The notes: generated by a model from the sequence alone, not told the origin. 49,568 bases of DNA from an uncultured Clostridium sp. (GCA_947653235.1 CANTGH010000009.1:1-49568); one strand, 5' to 3'. Counted from the stretch's first letter, positions 1 to 10,589 are shown. Translations and numbers: made by a program.

Positions 1-150
1 GTCCCCTATTTTTTATTGATTTTCGGCTTGTTTGAAAAAATACCGAAACTTGAAACTTATGTCAAGTTGACGAAATAACAAAAGTATGCTCTCACTTGAT
101 TTTACTTAGGTTCCAGACTTTCCTAATTCTTTGATAACATTGAAACTTCA
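1..150. other. Intergenic, no gene recognised
   Basis: No convincing reading frame with a ribosome binding site is visible before the response regulator terminator. A short inverted pair TTTCGG / CCGAAA lies near positions 20 to 50 without a clear role. The window edge prevents a fuller reading. Confidence 0.4.
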
Positions 151-183
151 AAAAAGCTTTCACTTGCTGTGAAAGCTTTTTTC
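151..183. terminator. Rho-independent terminator, bidirectional
   Basis: A 12-bp perfect stem (AAAAGCTTTCAC at 152-163 with its complement at 169-180) has a 5-nt loop and T-runs on both strands. On the minus strand it ends the response regulator transcript, touching its stop codon. Confidence 0.85.
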
Positions 184-953
184 TATTTTTTACTCGTATC
201 ATTGATATAATAACCAACTCCTCTTTTGGTAATTAATATTTTAGGATCTGATTTATCTTTTTCAATTTTATCACGAATTCGATTCATAGTAACATCAATC
301 GTTCGGATGGCTCCAATGTATTCATCATATTCCCAAATTTCATGAAGTAACCTTTCTCTTGTGACAACTTCTCCTGGCTGACTAGCTAAAAATCTCAAAA
401 CATCAAATTCTTTTTTGGTTAAATTAACAACTTCGCCTTTGACTTTTGCTTCAATTTTCTTTAAATCTAATCTTAATTCACCTACTTCTATGATTTCTTC
501 ATCTTTTTCTTCTTGGCTTTCTATCTCATTTTGGATAGTATTTACTTTGGCATCCGCCTTTCTTAAATTAGCTTTAATTCTCGCCATTAACTCTCGAATT
601 TGAAATGGCTTGGTGATATAATCATCAGCCCCCATTTCTAATCCTACGATTTTATCCGATTCAGTATCTTTTGCAGAAACCATCAGAATTGGCATGGTAG
701 AAATATTAAGATAATATCTTATTTTTTTACAAACGGAGATTCCATCTAGTTTAGGTATCATCACATCTAGTAAAATCAAATCTGGCCTTTCTTTTAAAGC
801 CATCTCAACTGCTGTTAAACCATCGTATGCTTTTAATGTATTATACCCTTCTTTCTCAAGGTTGTACACCAACAAATCCATGATACTTTCTTCATCATCC
901 ACTACCAAAATCGTCTTTTTTTCTTGTTCTACTAGGTCTTCTAATCCTTCCAC
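183..953 (-). CDS. OmpR/PhoB-family response regulator
   Basis: A two-component DNA-binding regulator. Counting from the furthest upstream start at 965, the receiver spans about residues 17-133, with acidic pair D23-D24, phospho-acceptor D67 in LILLD and K119 in YITKPF. A linker of about 35 mostly charged residues precedes a winged-helix domain ending in RGVGYYI, the usual OmpR signature. No ATG is available. GTG at 965 sits directly on the purine-rich stretch, whereas GTG at 953 lies about 8 nt after AAAGGTGG, so I prefer 953. It stands alone: no histidine kinase is adjacent and a terminator follows at once. It most resembles PhoB/PhoP/WalR-type regulators, but target genes cannot be read from this window. 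Confidence 0.9.
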   Translation of the reverse strand: MEGLEDLVEQEKKTILVVDDEESIMDLLVYNLEKEGYNTLKAYDGLTAVEMALKERPDLILLDVMIPKLDGISVCKKIRYYLNISTMPILMVSAKDTESDKIVGLEMGADDYITKPFQIRELMARIKANLRKADAKVNTIQNEIESQEEKDEEIIEVGELRLDLKKIEAKVKGEVVNLTKKEFDVLRFLASQPGEVVTRERLLHEIWEYDEYIGAIRTIDVTMNRIRDKIEKDKSDPKILITKRGVGYYINDTSKK

Positions 954-980
954 AAAAAATCCCACCTTTCCTTTTATTTT

Positions 981-1009
981 TTTATATCACATTTCTTTTA
1001 TTTCGGCAA
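981..1009 (-). promoter_or_regulatory. Putative sigma-A promoter for the response regulator
   Basis: On the minus strand TTGCCG (1004-1009) and TATAAA (981-986) are separated by exactly 17 nt, upstream of the response regulator. The rest of the 328-bp divergent gap (966-1293) holds nothing else that I recognise except the plus-strand -10 listed next. Confidence 0.5.
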
Positions 1010-1259
1010 GTTTTTTATACAAATATTTACAAGCAATTTATATATCTATGTTTTTTAGTATTTTTTCCAATCTAACTAATCCTATTCAAAGCACATCAAT
1101 TTACAAATGATACATTTTTCATCTGCTTTTTTCGACGTTTTTTGTCAACTTTTTCTTTTTTTAAATTCTTTTTTTTGCCATTTCTCGCGTTTATGAATAC
1201 AACTATGAAAAGATTGTCAATTTATGTCGACATTTTATTACTATTTTTTGTCTTTCCTG

Positions 1260-1268
1260 TGGTATAAT
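1260..1268 (+). promoter_or_regulatory. Extended -10 promoter element
   Basis: TGGTATAAT is a perfect extended -10 (TGn-TATAAT) 38 nt upstream of the small unknown gene. No good -35 lies 17 nt upstream, which is typical of extended -10 promoters. Confidence 0.6.
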
Positions 1269-1305
1269 TGATGCGTTATTCAAAAGATGAAAGGTGGTGA
1301 TTGAT

Positions 1306-1572
1306 TTGTTTAAAATTTCATTATCTCAAAATGCTGATAAAGTCCTAAATATAATTTATAAAGAATACCAAAATCGTAATTATAATAATCCTTTTCGCTA
1401 TAAGGCATTCTTTATAAATTCCATATTTCACAACTCAGACGAGCCTGATTTAATGCCTAGTCTTATCGAATTAAGCAAACATAGAATGATTAGACTTTTT
1501 AGTAATAATCGCATTATGTTAAATGATTGTGCCATTTCCTATCTAGAAAAAAAGCAAAAAGTCACTTTATAA
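1306..1572 (+). CDS. Small protein of unknown function, possibly winged-helix
   Basis: About 88 residues, soluble, basic, with no signal peptide or membrane segment. I do not recognise the family. The central LMPSLIELSKHRMIRLF followed by a short NNRIMLNDCAISYL strand-helix pattern resembles a winged-helix fold, but this is only a shape impression. The furthest upstream start, GTG at 1294, overlaps AAAGGTGG itself, so TTG at 1306, about 9 nt downstream of it, is the better choice. The gene is monocistronic: an extended -10 promoter precedes it and a shared terminator follows. Confidence 0.6.
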   Translation: MFKISLSQNADKVLNIIYKEYQNRNYNNPFRYKAFFINSIFHNSDEPDLMPSLIELSKHRMIRLFSNNRIMLNDCAISYLEKKQKVTL

Positions 1573-1596
1573 GAAGAAACAATTGATGCACATAAA

Positions 1597-1630
1597 AAAT
1601 ACTAAGCATTTTGCTTAGTATTTTCTTTTT
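1597..1630. terminator. Bidirectional terminator between convergent genes
   Basis: The stem AAATACTAAGC pairs with GCTTAGTATTT around a short loop, with a T-run on the plus side and an A-run on the other. It serves the small unknown gene and the convergent cyclic glucan synthase gene. Confidence 0.85.
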
Positions 1631-4600
1631 TTACATAAATATTTGAATTTGATAAATTCTTCCATCATCCGAAAGCGGAATTCTTTTATCTTCAACTTCA
1701 TTACCATTGACAATAAATTTGTCCACCCCCGTATTTTTGCCTTCTGGATTTTTGACTACAATATGATAAATACTTGTCTTATATTTATATTTAATTTCAT
1801 ATTCTTTCCACGACTTAGCAATACATGGATCAACACTTAAAAATCCATTTTTAATTTTCAAGCCTAATACATATTCCAAAATAGCCTTAAAATACCAACT
1901 ACTAGAGCCTGTATACCAATTCCAACCACCACGACCTAACAAATCTTTGTTAGCGTAAATATCAGCTTCCATTGCATATGGCTCCAACTTAAATTTCTTG
2001 GCTTCTTCTTTGGTTCTTGTGTGTTCAATTGGATTGATAAGTTCCGCAAACTCCACTGCTTTATCTCCAAATCCAAGCAAGGCTTCTGCAATAATTAACC
2101 ATACACTTCCATGCGTATATTGCCCACCATTTTCTCTTACACCTGCTGGATAAGCTTTAATATAACCTGGATTAAAACTAGAATTTTCAAAAGCTGGTTC
2201 AAATAACTTAATCAGTTTATTTTCGCGATCTACCAAATAATTTTCTGCTTCTTCCAGTGAGATAAATTTTTTATCATTGTCTGCTGCATTAGAAATAACG
2301 CTCCAACTTTGTGCAATACAATCAATTCTACATTCTTCACTACCCATGCTTCCAATTTCATAGCCATCATCGTTGATAGCCCTTTTGTACCAACGTCCAT
2401 CCCAACCTTTGGTGTTAAGATTTTTCTTTAATTCTTCTTTTAGTTTGTTATATTTTTCAACTAAATCGGTTCGATTTTTTTCTTCGCAAACAGGGATCCA
2501 TCGGTTTAAAATATCATATAAGAAAAATCCCATCCAAATACTTTGCCCTTTGCCTTTGCTTCCTAAATTGCTAAATCCATCATTCCAGTCACCAACACCA
2601 ATTTTGGGAAATGGGTCAATTCCTTTCGAAATAACATGTTCAATCGAACGAATACAATGCTCAAAAATGCTTTCTTTGACGTCGCCTTCATAGAAAATAT
2701 CATATTTTTCTAGTTCATCTTCTTTTAGTAAATTTCCTTTAATATAAGGAACTTTCTCATCTAAAATATCTTTTTCATTCGTAAAATCAAGATATTCTAA
2801 AACACCATACACAAGCCATAACATATCATCCGAAAAACGGGTTCGAATGCCTCGTTTGGTTTCCAAATGCCACCAATGAAGAACATCGCCTTCCATAAAT
2901 TGATGTCTGGCACAATTTAAAATTTGTTCTTTTAAAAACGAACAATCTACATATTTGATTCCAAAGCAATCCTGCAACTGATCACGAAATCCAAAAGCTC
3001 CACCAGATTGATGATATCCACTTCTAGCAAATAATCGACTACTAATAGTCTGATACACAAGCCATCCATTCATCAAAAGATTAATGGATTCCGAAGGTGT
3101 TTTTACATGAATTACACTTAAAAGATTATTCCATTTCGACTTGACATTTTCTAATTTAACTTCTACATCGTATTCTTTTTGATATTGTTTTGTGACTTGG
3201 TTTATTTTTTCAATGTCATTTTCTTGACCAATTAAAAGTGAGAATTTCTTGTCTTCAAATTTGTCAAAAGACAAATTAATTTCCAATCCAATACAAGAAT
3301 TTTTTCCTAATCCAGAATGACCATCCAATTCTTTGTATAATGCATCTGGTTCTTCAATGCTACCATTTCCGAAAAAATCGGTTTTGTCACCTGTAAAACT
3401 GCTGATTGGTTCATTGCTTGTTACATACATAACTTTGCCTTTAAAATCTTCACTAGCAAATACATTTTTAATCAACAATAGATTATCTTTTTTCTCAAGC
3501 TTCAAATTTCCATTGCTAAAATATTCGTCTTCTCCCAAGACTGGTTTGATATAAACTACTAATTTTAGTTTTCGACTTTCTCCAATAATATTTTTCATGC
3601 GAAAATCTAAAACTTTTACGTTTTCTTCATTTGGTACAAAAACATCAACTGTTTGAATAAAGTTATCATAGCTCGTTTGGAAATTGGTGTACCCAAAACC
3701 GTGTCTTATATAATAATAATTAGGATTTGGATTAACACTGGTATTAAGTGTCCAAACTTGGGAATTGTCCTCATCTTTGATATAATAAATCTCAGATGGA
3801 AAATCAAAAATCGTATTGTTGTTCCAAGCTGTCAGACGATTTAAGCGGCTATTTTTATACCAAATATACCCCCCCAAGCTATCTGTTACAACACTTCCAA
3901 AAAATTTATTAGCTAAAATATTGCTCCAAACAGAGGGCAATTTGTTTTCTGTATTTTTGTAAATAACATATTCTTTTCCATTTGGTGTAAATCCACCAAA
4001 TTCGTTGTCATACAGCAAATCTTCTTTTTTGAGCGGTAATAATTCTTCGGTATATTGGGGACTTTTATTTTTTTCAATTTCGCCTTTTTCGCCATTTTGC
4101 TTGTCCTGCATTTCTTTTAAGAAAGTTGATAAGTCCCATTTTTTGGCGTCTATGACAACACGTGCTTTAAATTCAATTGCTTTTACATCTTCATTTGGCA
4201 TGTCTTTTTGGTTCAAGACAAAAATTCCGCTAGAAGTATTTTTCAGAAATTGCAGTTGTCTTTCTGAAATAACCGAGTAAATAGCATCTTCGACAAATCG
4301 TTCATACACATTTTTTTCATGGTTTAAAATAACCAAATCCATAAAAATATTTTTAATTCGATAATATTCAAAAGCTCTTATCATATCTTCTAACACATAA
4401 ATTTCTTCAAATTTCGCTATTTTTAAAACGAGAATTGGCAAATCACCTGATATTCCATATTTCCACAAACTATTCATCGAATATTCTGAATTCTGGCTCT
4501 TTTTCTCTACAAAACCCTGCTGTAAAATATAATTTAGCAACTGTTGATACATGGCAAGTTTGCTTGCTTTCATTTGCAAATATTTATTTTGCTCTTCGCT

Positions 4601-7600
4601 TCTGACCATGGCAACATTAAATATTCGATCAATTTCTTCTTCACTTTTTACTTTTTCAATTAAATTCTTTACCTCTTCTTTGGTGTCACCAGCTGCCATA
4701 ATCAAATCGACAGTTGCTTTTGCCAAAGACTTAACTTTTACTGTCCTTTTCATAACCACAATTGGTGACGTCACCTGTGGTGTTTCTTTTGAAAAAATCT
4801 TCTGATTTTTTATCATTTGTGGTAATCCATAATTTTCTCTAGCTTGATATTTTTCTTGATCAATTTCGTATTCAAAATTCACAATTTGGTCACTTTCTGT
4901 GTATAACGTAGTCGCTAAAAATACACTATTTTCCAAATCTCTTGATTTTCTTTGCACCGTAATATTTTCATTTTCTTCTTCTAATTTCAAAAATAACTTA
5001 TTAAAAATTGGATGCGCATATTCCGAAATTTTTTCCGAAAGACTTGGTTCAAATTCACAAATTACTTCTAAAACCTCATCACTTTTTCCCAAATTTTCAA
5101 CTTCTACACGCCTGATTTCTACACATTTATCTGGATCCAAGGTAACGGTTACTTCAAATTTTAAATTGGCATCTTTTCCGATAAATTTGACTTTGTCTGG
5201 CGCGAAAATCACTTTTTCACATTTTTCTAAATGCGTAATTTTTTTCGTTTTTGTGTTTCGAAGATAAAAGAAAATTCCGTTTTTTAGTTCTGATGTTTCC
5301 TTGTAATTATTTAGCATTTTTCCTTTATATTCACTGACACCTTCGCCAAAATCATTGATCAGAATTTTATAATTTCCATTGGAAATTACGTTTATATTTT
5401 TAAACCTCAGATTTGGCTTCTCAATGACTCTTTCTACATAACTGCTCTCACCTGGTGTTTTGTTTTTCGAAATTTTCTCCTTTTTCTCTTTGGTGATAAT
5501 CATTTTAACTGGCATTTTTTCTTGTAATAGTACACCTACTGATTCAATTTCTGGATTTTGATTAAATCTTTTTTGCAAAATATCTTCATTGATACAATTA
5601 TTAATCGAAAGCAAAATCAGTCCTTGATGATGAGCCATATAGGTTTTTACCACTTCATGAGTTTGTCCTTTTTTTAATCTCGTGTTGGTATAATCCACTG
5701 CTTCATAAAAACCATATTTTCCTCTGGCACCTTCTTTTTCCAATTGCTTTAAGTTATACATTCCTTCTTTTTGCACATACTGCAAAGACAAAAATGTGCT
5801 GTATGGTGCAATTACAATATCTTCCTCTAAGCCTCGTTTCAAACCAAGCCAGGGCACACCAAATGCTTTGTATTGATAATGTCCATTCAAATCGCGTAAA
5901 TTAAAGGCTGATTCAGAAATTCCCCATGGCACTTTCAATTTTTTAGCATATTCAATCTGACTTAAAATAGCAAATTTACTTGCTTCATCTAACAAACTTC
6001 CTTCGTATCGTTTTAAATTAATATTAGGCATCAAATATTCAAATGTTGTTCCTGTCCAAGAGATTAGCCCTTTGTAGCCTTTTAAAGATGTCAACGTTCT
6101 GCTTAAATTGTTCCAAACTTTGCTTGGAACATCACCTTTGGCAATAGCAACTAAAGTTGCTTGTCTGGCTTCTGAAGCTAAAAAATCATAATACGAATCG
6201 GTTAGCTCGTTATCTTCTAAGTTAAAACCAATTGACAATAATTTATTTTCTGGACTATACAGTTTGGAAAAATCTGTATGATTTATCAAATCAGAAACAT
6301 TTTGAATAAGCAAATCAAGTTTGCCTTGTTCATTATTTTCCTTCAAAAATTGTTTGACAATATACAAATAGCCCACAAAATTTCCACTATCTACAGAAGA
6401 TATATATCTTGGTATTAAAGGCTCTAATGTTTCGATATTGTACCAATTGTACAAATGCCCGTTCCATTTGGCTAAAACATTAATCGTCTGCATAACTTTT
6501 GTGATGGATTCAATTGCCTCTTCTTTCGTAATATACCCTAAATCATAAGCCGAAATAAACGCCAACAATTCCAATCCAATATTAGTAGAAGATGTTCTTG
6601 GCACAATTTTTTTCTTGCGGTCTTCTTGATAATTATCTGGCATCAAATAATTAGTTTCTTCTTTAACATAATCTTTGAAAAATTGCCAAGTTGCCTTTCC
6701 TACTTCTTTTAAATAATCCGCATCCTCTGGATTAATTTGTGTTTGCGTTTGTGTATCCAAACTAATATACCAAGCCACAATTGGTGCTATAATCCATAAA
6801 ACTCCAAACACCACCGCAATTGGATTTTGGAAAAACAAAAATAAAATACCCAGAATTACATTTGATTTCATTTGGGAAAAATGCGACTGTAAATCCGTTT
6901 TTGAATTTTTGTCAGCCTCTTCAGCTGTGACCCATTCCAATAATTTAGTTCTGTGTTTCATACGGTAGATACTTTTACCAATCGCATCTAAATTTTTGTA
7001 CATTTCATAGGGCAAAAATAGAAATGACAAAAGAATTCGAAAAACACTAATGGTACTGTTTTTCATATCTTTCGAGAATTTTTTATCACTATAAATGGCA
7101 CCTTCTACATTGCTTTCTTTAAATACAATATAATTCATTCCATCTAACACATACGAAATAATCACTGCCAAAAATGACCATAAAATCACTTCCACAGCCA
7201 AACCTTTTTGACTAAAATAAATAAAATTAGCAACTACAATTCCAATGAATGCTGTAATATTTAACAAACTTCTTCGTAAATTATCCCAAATCTTAAATTT
7301 AGAAATTTCATTTAATCGGTTGCTACGAAGCCATTTTATAATTTGCCAATCCCCTCTAGTCCATCTGTGATTTCGTAAAACATACGGAATATAGCGAAGT
7401 GGATATCCATCCAGTAACATAACATCTGTTAAAAGCCCACATCTTAAAAAATTGCCTTCCAGCAAATCATGGCTAAGAACTGTATTTTCTTCGATTTCTC
7501 CTTCTAAAATTTGATTATAAACAGCAACATCATAAATTCCTTTTCCTGTAAAAATTCCTTCGCCAAAATAATCTTGGTAAATATCAGAAATCGCATTGGT

Positions 7601-9646
7601 ATAAAAGTCAATTCCACCTTGCATGCTAAATAATTCAATAAATTTACTTTTTTTCGCCAAATCCAATTCCAACCCAATTCTTGGTTGCATAATTCCATAG
7701 CCAGAAACAACTTTGTTATTTTCAATAACTGGAATATTAAGCACATGACTCATTGCGCCAATTAATTTTTGTGCCGTTTCTAAACTCAAATTGGTATCAC
7801 TATCCAAAGTAATAATATATTTAACATCAGGCAAATTTTCTTTTTGCTCTTCTAAGGTATTAACCAAAAAATTATTTTTCAGTTTTCCTTTTAAATATTG
7901 ATTAAAAGTAACTAAAAGTCCTCTTTTTCGTTCCCAACCAATATACGATTTTTCGCAATCATTCCACTCTCTTTTTCGATAGAAAAAATGAAATTTCGGA
8001 AAACCAAACTCACTATATTTTTGGTTTAATTCTTGAGCATATTTTTTCCCATATTGCATGACTTCTTGGTCAAATTTCATTTGCTGCGTTTTTTCTTCGC
8101 TACAGTCTCCAAGCAAAGCAAAATATAAATTTTCAGATTTATTTGCTAAATAATAAATTTCTAGTTTTTCAAACATTTCCTTGATTTTCTCTTTGGATTT
8201 CAAAATCGTTGGCATCACAACAAAAGTAGCTTGCTCTTCTGGAATTCCATCTTCATAACTAATTTTGGGAATTCTAGTTGGCTTTTTCATTTTTCCTAAA
8301 ATATAGTTAAATACCCTTAAAAATATTTCCGAAATTGGAATATATAAAACAAGCCAAAGTAGAATACTCAAAAACGCAGTATGATACGCTAAATAAATTC
8401 TTGCCACAATTAGAAAATCCAAATACATAGGAATTAAAATATTGCAAGACGCATAAAAACGGGATTTTACTCGTTTGCTTACTTTTTTGTGATGTTTCAT
8501 CTCTAAAGCTTCTTTTAATTCATCAATTCCATCATCAATCAAATAATAACCAACATGCGCTTTTTTCTTTTCTACAATACTTCCATAATTTTCATATCTT
8601 TTGCATAGCTCAATGACTTTCTCACAAATATAGATCTCTGAAATTTTACTTTTTTTCGAAATTTCCTCAATTTTACTTCGATAATACGATTTACTATCTT
8701 GATCCATAAAAGGATAAACATTTGCTGGATCCATTCTCAAAATTTCTTCGGAAACATTGATATAACCAAACAACTCCGAAAAACTAATACGGTTAATTGC
8801 TTTAATACTGGTAATACAATTCCCAATTTTAATTTTCAAATTAGCAATATACAAATGTTCTTTTTGGATGACATCCGAAAGTGTCACACCTAATTTTAGC
8901 ACTTCTTTTTCTAGTACATTTTGATACTCAATTGCTTTTTTACCATATACTTTCAATTTATACGACATATACTCAATAAAAGGATATTTGAGTTCACTCT
9001 CACTAAACACTTTTACATTGGAAGTATTTTTAAACTTTCTTTCATTCCCACTTTTTTCATCAATGACGCGTTCAATAATACTCTCAACCTTATATTTTTG
9101 CATTTGTGAAGAATAAATTTTTTCACAAACTTCACGAATATGCGAAATCATGGAGATTTTGAAAAAAGTACCAATATTATAAATTTCATCCATTGTCAAA
9201 AATTTCTTTTTTTGATAAGCACGCAAAGACAAATCAATCACTTCTCGATCAATCTTGCAATCTGTATAAGCTACAATTTCCTCAGCAAGCACATAACTTC
9301 TTGCAAAGCCCGCAAAACGTCCTCCTGAAATACCAATCATAGATTGATATTTTTTAATTGGCATTTCTTTTTCAATGGCTTTAACTGTTTCTTCAATAAT
9401 ATAAAAATTATCCAAAAGCCATTCACCAGCCGAATGTATTTTGATTCCAAGTTTAATATGTCGAGCCAATAATTGATACGTTTCTAAAATAAATTGATAA
9501 TCTTTTTTTACATTTGGCACTGGATACGTATCTTTACTTGATGAACTTTTTACAGTATGTTCTGCCGCAATTTTCTCAGTATAGTGGCTCAGCTGATTTC
9601 GATCTAGCAAAGTTCCTCGAATATTTAGGCTTCTACTTTTTTTCAT
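1631..9646 (-). CDS. Cyclic beta-1,2-glucan synthase (GT84 / cyclisation domain / GH94)
   Basis: A 2671-residue membrane enzyme, close to the roughly 2800 residues usual for this family (NdvB/Cgs). The N-terminal third holds a membrane block near residues 405-445 and a GT84 glycosyltransferase with a TLDSDT acceptor motif near 617. Further membrane segments lie near 800-840, 860-880 and 930-965. A glucoamylase-like middle domain (about 980-1400, motif SSVDSGNFVGYLY near 1084) corresponds to the cyclisation module of known synthases. The C-terminal half is a GH94 phosphorylase-like module, with the catalytic-acid motif GDWNDG near 2350. Known family members polymerise UDP-glucose into beta-1,2-glucan, trim chain length and close the ring. 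ATG follows AAAGGAG by 7 nt. All three modules look intact. Monocistronic. No in-frame CGG was found in its 2671 codons. Confidence 0.93.
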   Translation of the reverse strand: MKKSRSLNIRGTLLDRNQLSHYTEKIAAEHTVKSSSSKDTYPVPNVKKDYQFILETYQLLARHIKLGIKIHSAGEWLLDNFYIIEETVKAIEKEMPIKKYQSMIGISGGRFAGFARSYVLAEEIVAYTDCKIDREVIDLSLRAYQKKKFLTMDEIYNIGTFFKISMISHIREVCEKIYSSQMQKYKVESIIERVIDEKSGNERKFKNTSNVKVFSESELKYPFIEYMSYKLKVYGKKAIEYQNVLEKEVLKLGVTLSDVIQKEHLYIANLKIKIGNCITSIKAINRISFSELFGYINVSEEILRMDPANVYPFMDQDSKSYYRSKIEEISKKSKISEIYICEKVIELCKRYENYGSIVEKKKAHVGYYLIDDGIDELKEALEMKHHKKVSKRVKSRFYASCNILIPMYLDFLIVARIYLAYHTAFLSILLWLVLYIPISEIFLRVFNYILGKMKKPTRIPKISYEDGIPEEQATFVVMPTILKSKEKIKEMFEKLEIYYLANKSENLYFALLGDCSEEKTQQMKFDQEVMQYGKKYAQELNQKYSEFGFPKFHFFYRKREWNDCEKSYIGWERKRGLLVTFNQYLKGKLKNNFLVNTLEEQKENLPDVKYIITLDSDTNLSLETAQKLIGAMSHVLNIPVIENNKVVSGYGIMQPRIGLELDLAKKSKFIELFSMQGGIDFYTNAISDIYQDYFGEGIFTGKGIYDVAVYNQILEGEIEENTVLSHDLLEGNFLRCGLLTDVMLLDGYPLRYIPYVLRNHRWTRGDWQIIKWLRSNRLNEISKFKIWDNLRRSLLNITAFIGIVVANFIYFSQKGLAVEVILWSFLAVIISYVLDGMNYIVFKESNVEGAIYSDKKFSKDMKNSTISVFRILLSFLFLPYEMYKNLDAIGKSIYRMKHRTKLLEWVTAEEADKNSKTDLQSHFSQMKSNVILGILFLFFQNPIAVVFGVLWIIAPIVAWYISLDTQTQTQINPEDADYLKEVGKATWQFFKDYVKEETNYLMPDNYQEDRKKKIVPRTSSTNIGLELLAFISAYDLGYITKEEAIESITKVMQTINVLAKWNGHLYNWYNIETLEPLIPRYISSVDSGNFVGYLYIVKQFLKENNEQGKLDLLIQNVSDLINHTDFSKLYSPENKLLSIGFNLEDNELTDSYYDFLASEARQATLVAIAKGDVPSKVWNNLSRTLTSLKGYKGLISWTGTTFEYLMPNINLKRYEGSLLDEASKFAILSQIEYAKKLKVPWGISESAFNLRDLNGHYQYKAFGVPWLGLKRGLEEDIVIAPYSTFLSLQYVQKEGMYNLKQLEKEGARGKYGFYEAVDYTNTRLKKGQTHEVVKTYMAHHQGLILLSINNCINEDILQKRFNQNPEIESVGVLLQEKMPVKMIITKEKKEKISKNKTPGESSYVERVIEKPNLRFKNINVISNGNYKILINDFGEGVSEYKGKMLNNYKETSELKNGIFFYLRNTKTKKITHLEKCEKVIFAPDKVKFIGKDANLKFEVTVTLDPDKCVEIRRVEVENLGKSDEVLEVICEFEPSLSEKISEYAHPIFNKLFLKLEEENENITVQRKSRDLENSVFLATTLYTESDQIVNFEYEIDQEKYQARENYGLPQMIKNQKIFSKETPQVTSPIVVMKRTVKVKSLAKATVDLIMAAGDTKEEVKNLIEKVKSEEEIDRIFNVAMVRSEEQNKYLQMKASKLAMYQQLLNYILQQGFVEKKSQNSEYSMNSLWKYGISGDLPILVLKIAKFEEIYVLEDMIRAFEYYRIKNIFMDLVILNHEKNVYERFVEDAIYSVISERQLQFLKNTSSGIFVLNQKDMPNEDVKAIEFKARVVIDAKKWDLSTFLKEMQDKQNGEKGEIEKNKSPQYTEELLPLKKEDLLYDNEFGGFTPNGKEYVIYKNTENKLPSVWSNILANKFFGSVVTDSLGGYIWYKNSRLNRLTAWNNNTIFDFPSEIYYIKDEDNSQVWTLNTSVNPNPNYYYIRHGFGYTNFQTSYDNFIQTVDVFVPNEENVKVLDFRMKNIIGESRKLKLVVYIKPVLGEDEYFSNGNLKLEKKDNLLLIKNVFASEDFKGKVMYVTSNEPISSFTGDKTDFFGNGSIEEPDALYKELDGHSGLGKNSCIGLEINLSFDKFEDKKFSLLIGQENDIEKINQVTKQYQKEYDVEVKLENVKSKWNNLLSVIHVKTPSESINLLMNGWLVYQTISSRLFARSGYHQSGGAFGFRDQLQDCFGIKYVDCSFLKEQILNCARHQFMEGDVLHWWHLETKRGIRTRFSDDMLWLVYGVLEYLDFTNEKDILDEKVPYIKGNLLKEDELEKYDIFYEGDVKESIFEHCIRSIEHVISKGIDPFPKIGVGDWNDGFSNLGSKGKGQSIWMGFFLYDILNRWIPVCEEKNRTDLVEKYNKLKEELKKNLNTKGWDGRWYKRAINDDGYEIGSMGSEECRIDCIAQSWSVISNAADNDKKFISLEEAENYLVDRENKLIKLFEPAFENSSFNPGYIKAYPAGVRENGGQYTHGSVWLIIAEALLGFGDKAVEFAELINPIEHTRTKEEAKKFKLEPYAMEADIYANKDLLGRGGWNWYTGSSSWYFKAILEYVLGLKIKNGFLSVDPCIAKSWKEYEIKYKYKTSIYHIVVKNPEGKNTGVDKFIVNGNEVEDKRIPLSDDGRIYQIQIFM

Positions 9647-9835
9647 AAAATTCTCCTTTAATCTTTTTTGGTTATTTTTTGTAGATTAAGAAAATTTTAT
9701 ACATAAAAAAAGCCCACAAAAGTAAGACTTGCTTTTTCGGTTATTTTTTTATTCAAGTACATTATCTAGTAAAGCTTTGGATAAATCTATCTGCATAATT
9801 TCATTCTTACTTCATACATTGATAAGGGTGATTTT

Positions 9836-10537
9836 ATGATTTTATTAAATAAGAAAAAAATACTTTATCTTTTATCTTGTATAACCATTTCAGTTATTTT
9901 CTTTACGTACCAATCCACTCCAAATGTTATTGAAACTTCTTCTACACCAGTTTCAAATCATGTTGTCATATTAGACGCAGGTCATGGTTTGCCAGATGGT
10001 GGCGCCGAATCTGCTGATGGAATTTATGAATCTACCATTAATTTGTCAATCGTAGAAAAATTACAAAAATTATTGGAAAGTTCATCTTGTACTGTCATTT
10101 TAACACGTTCTGATGAAAACGGAATTTATGAAATGGATGCTGACACTATTCGCCAGAAAAAAATTTCTGATATGAAAAATCGAGTTGAAATTGGAAATCA
10201 TTCTGAGGCAGAAATTTTTGTGTCAATTCATTTGAACAAAATTGCACAATCACAATATAGTGGTTGGCAAACTTTTTATCAAGCAGACAATGAAAATAGT
10301 TTAAATCTAGCAACTCATATACAAAACAACTTAAATTATACACTTCAAAGAGAAAATAATCGCACACCAGCTAAAGTTCCAGATATTTATTTATCTAAAC
10401 ATTTAGAAATTCCCTTTACAATCGTTGAATGTGGTTTTCTATCTAACCAAACAGAATGTTCCATGTTACAAACTGAAAATTATCAAGAAATCTTAGCTTG
10501 GGGAATTTATACTGGAATTATGGATTATTTCAAATAA
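9836..10537 (+). CDS. cwlD: N-acetylmuramoyl-L-alanine amidase, CwlD-like
   Basis: A 233-residue zinc-dependent peptidoglycan amidase (Amidase_3). Residues 7-25 form an N-terminal membrane anchor or signal. The zinc ligands are visible as DAGHG near residue 49, the glutamate in the following ESTINLS segment, and the histidine in VSIHLN. The catalytic glutamate is in IVECGFLSN near the C-terminus. Length and single-domain layout match CwlD, which in spore formers works with PdaA to make muramic delta-lactam in the cortex. The CotF-like genes elsewhere in the window fit sporulation, but a vegetative role is not excluded. A ribosome binding site AAGGGTGA precedes the ATG. Monocistronic, with its own terminator. 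Confidence 0.85.
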   Translation: MILLNKKKILYLLSCITISVIFFTYQSTPNVIETSSTPVSNHVVILDAGHGLPDGGAESADGIYESTINLSIVEKLQKLLESSSCTVILTRSDENGIYEMDADTIRQKKISDMKNRVEIGNHSEAEIFVSIHLNKIAQSQYSGWQTFYQADNENSLNLATHIQNNLNYTLQRENNRTPAKVPDIYLSKHLEIPFTIVECGFLSNQTECSMLQTENYQEILAWGIYTGIMDYFK

Positions 10538-10560
10538 TCTATAACATGTTACAACCTAAA

Positions 10561-10589
10561 AACTATCGAGAAACTCTCGATAGTTTTTT
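10561..10589. terminator. Bidirectional terminator
   Basis: The 10-bp stem AACTATCGAG / CTCGATAGTT has a 5-nt loop and T-runs on both sides. It separates the convergent cwlD-like and 3D-domain genes. Confidence 0.9.

Noticed and set aside
2373..5267. Several plus-strand open frames of 60-120 codons within the glucan synthase gene
   Set aside because: They are antisense shadows of a strongly supported coding frame, lack ribosome binding sites and show no recognisable domains.
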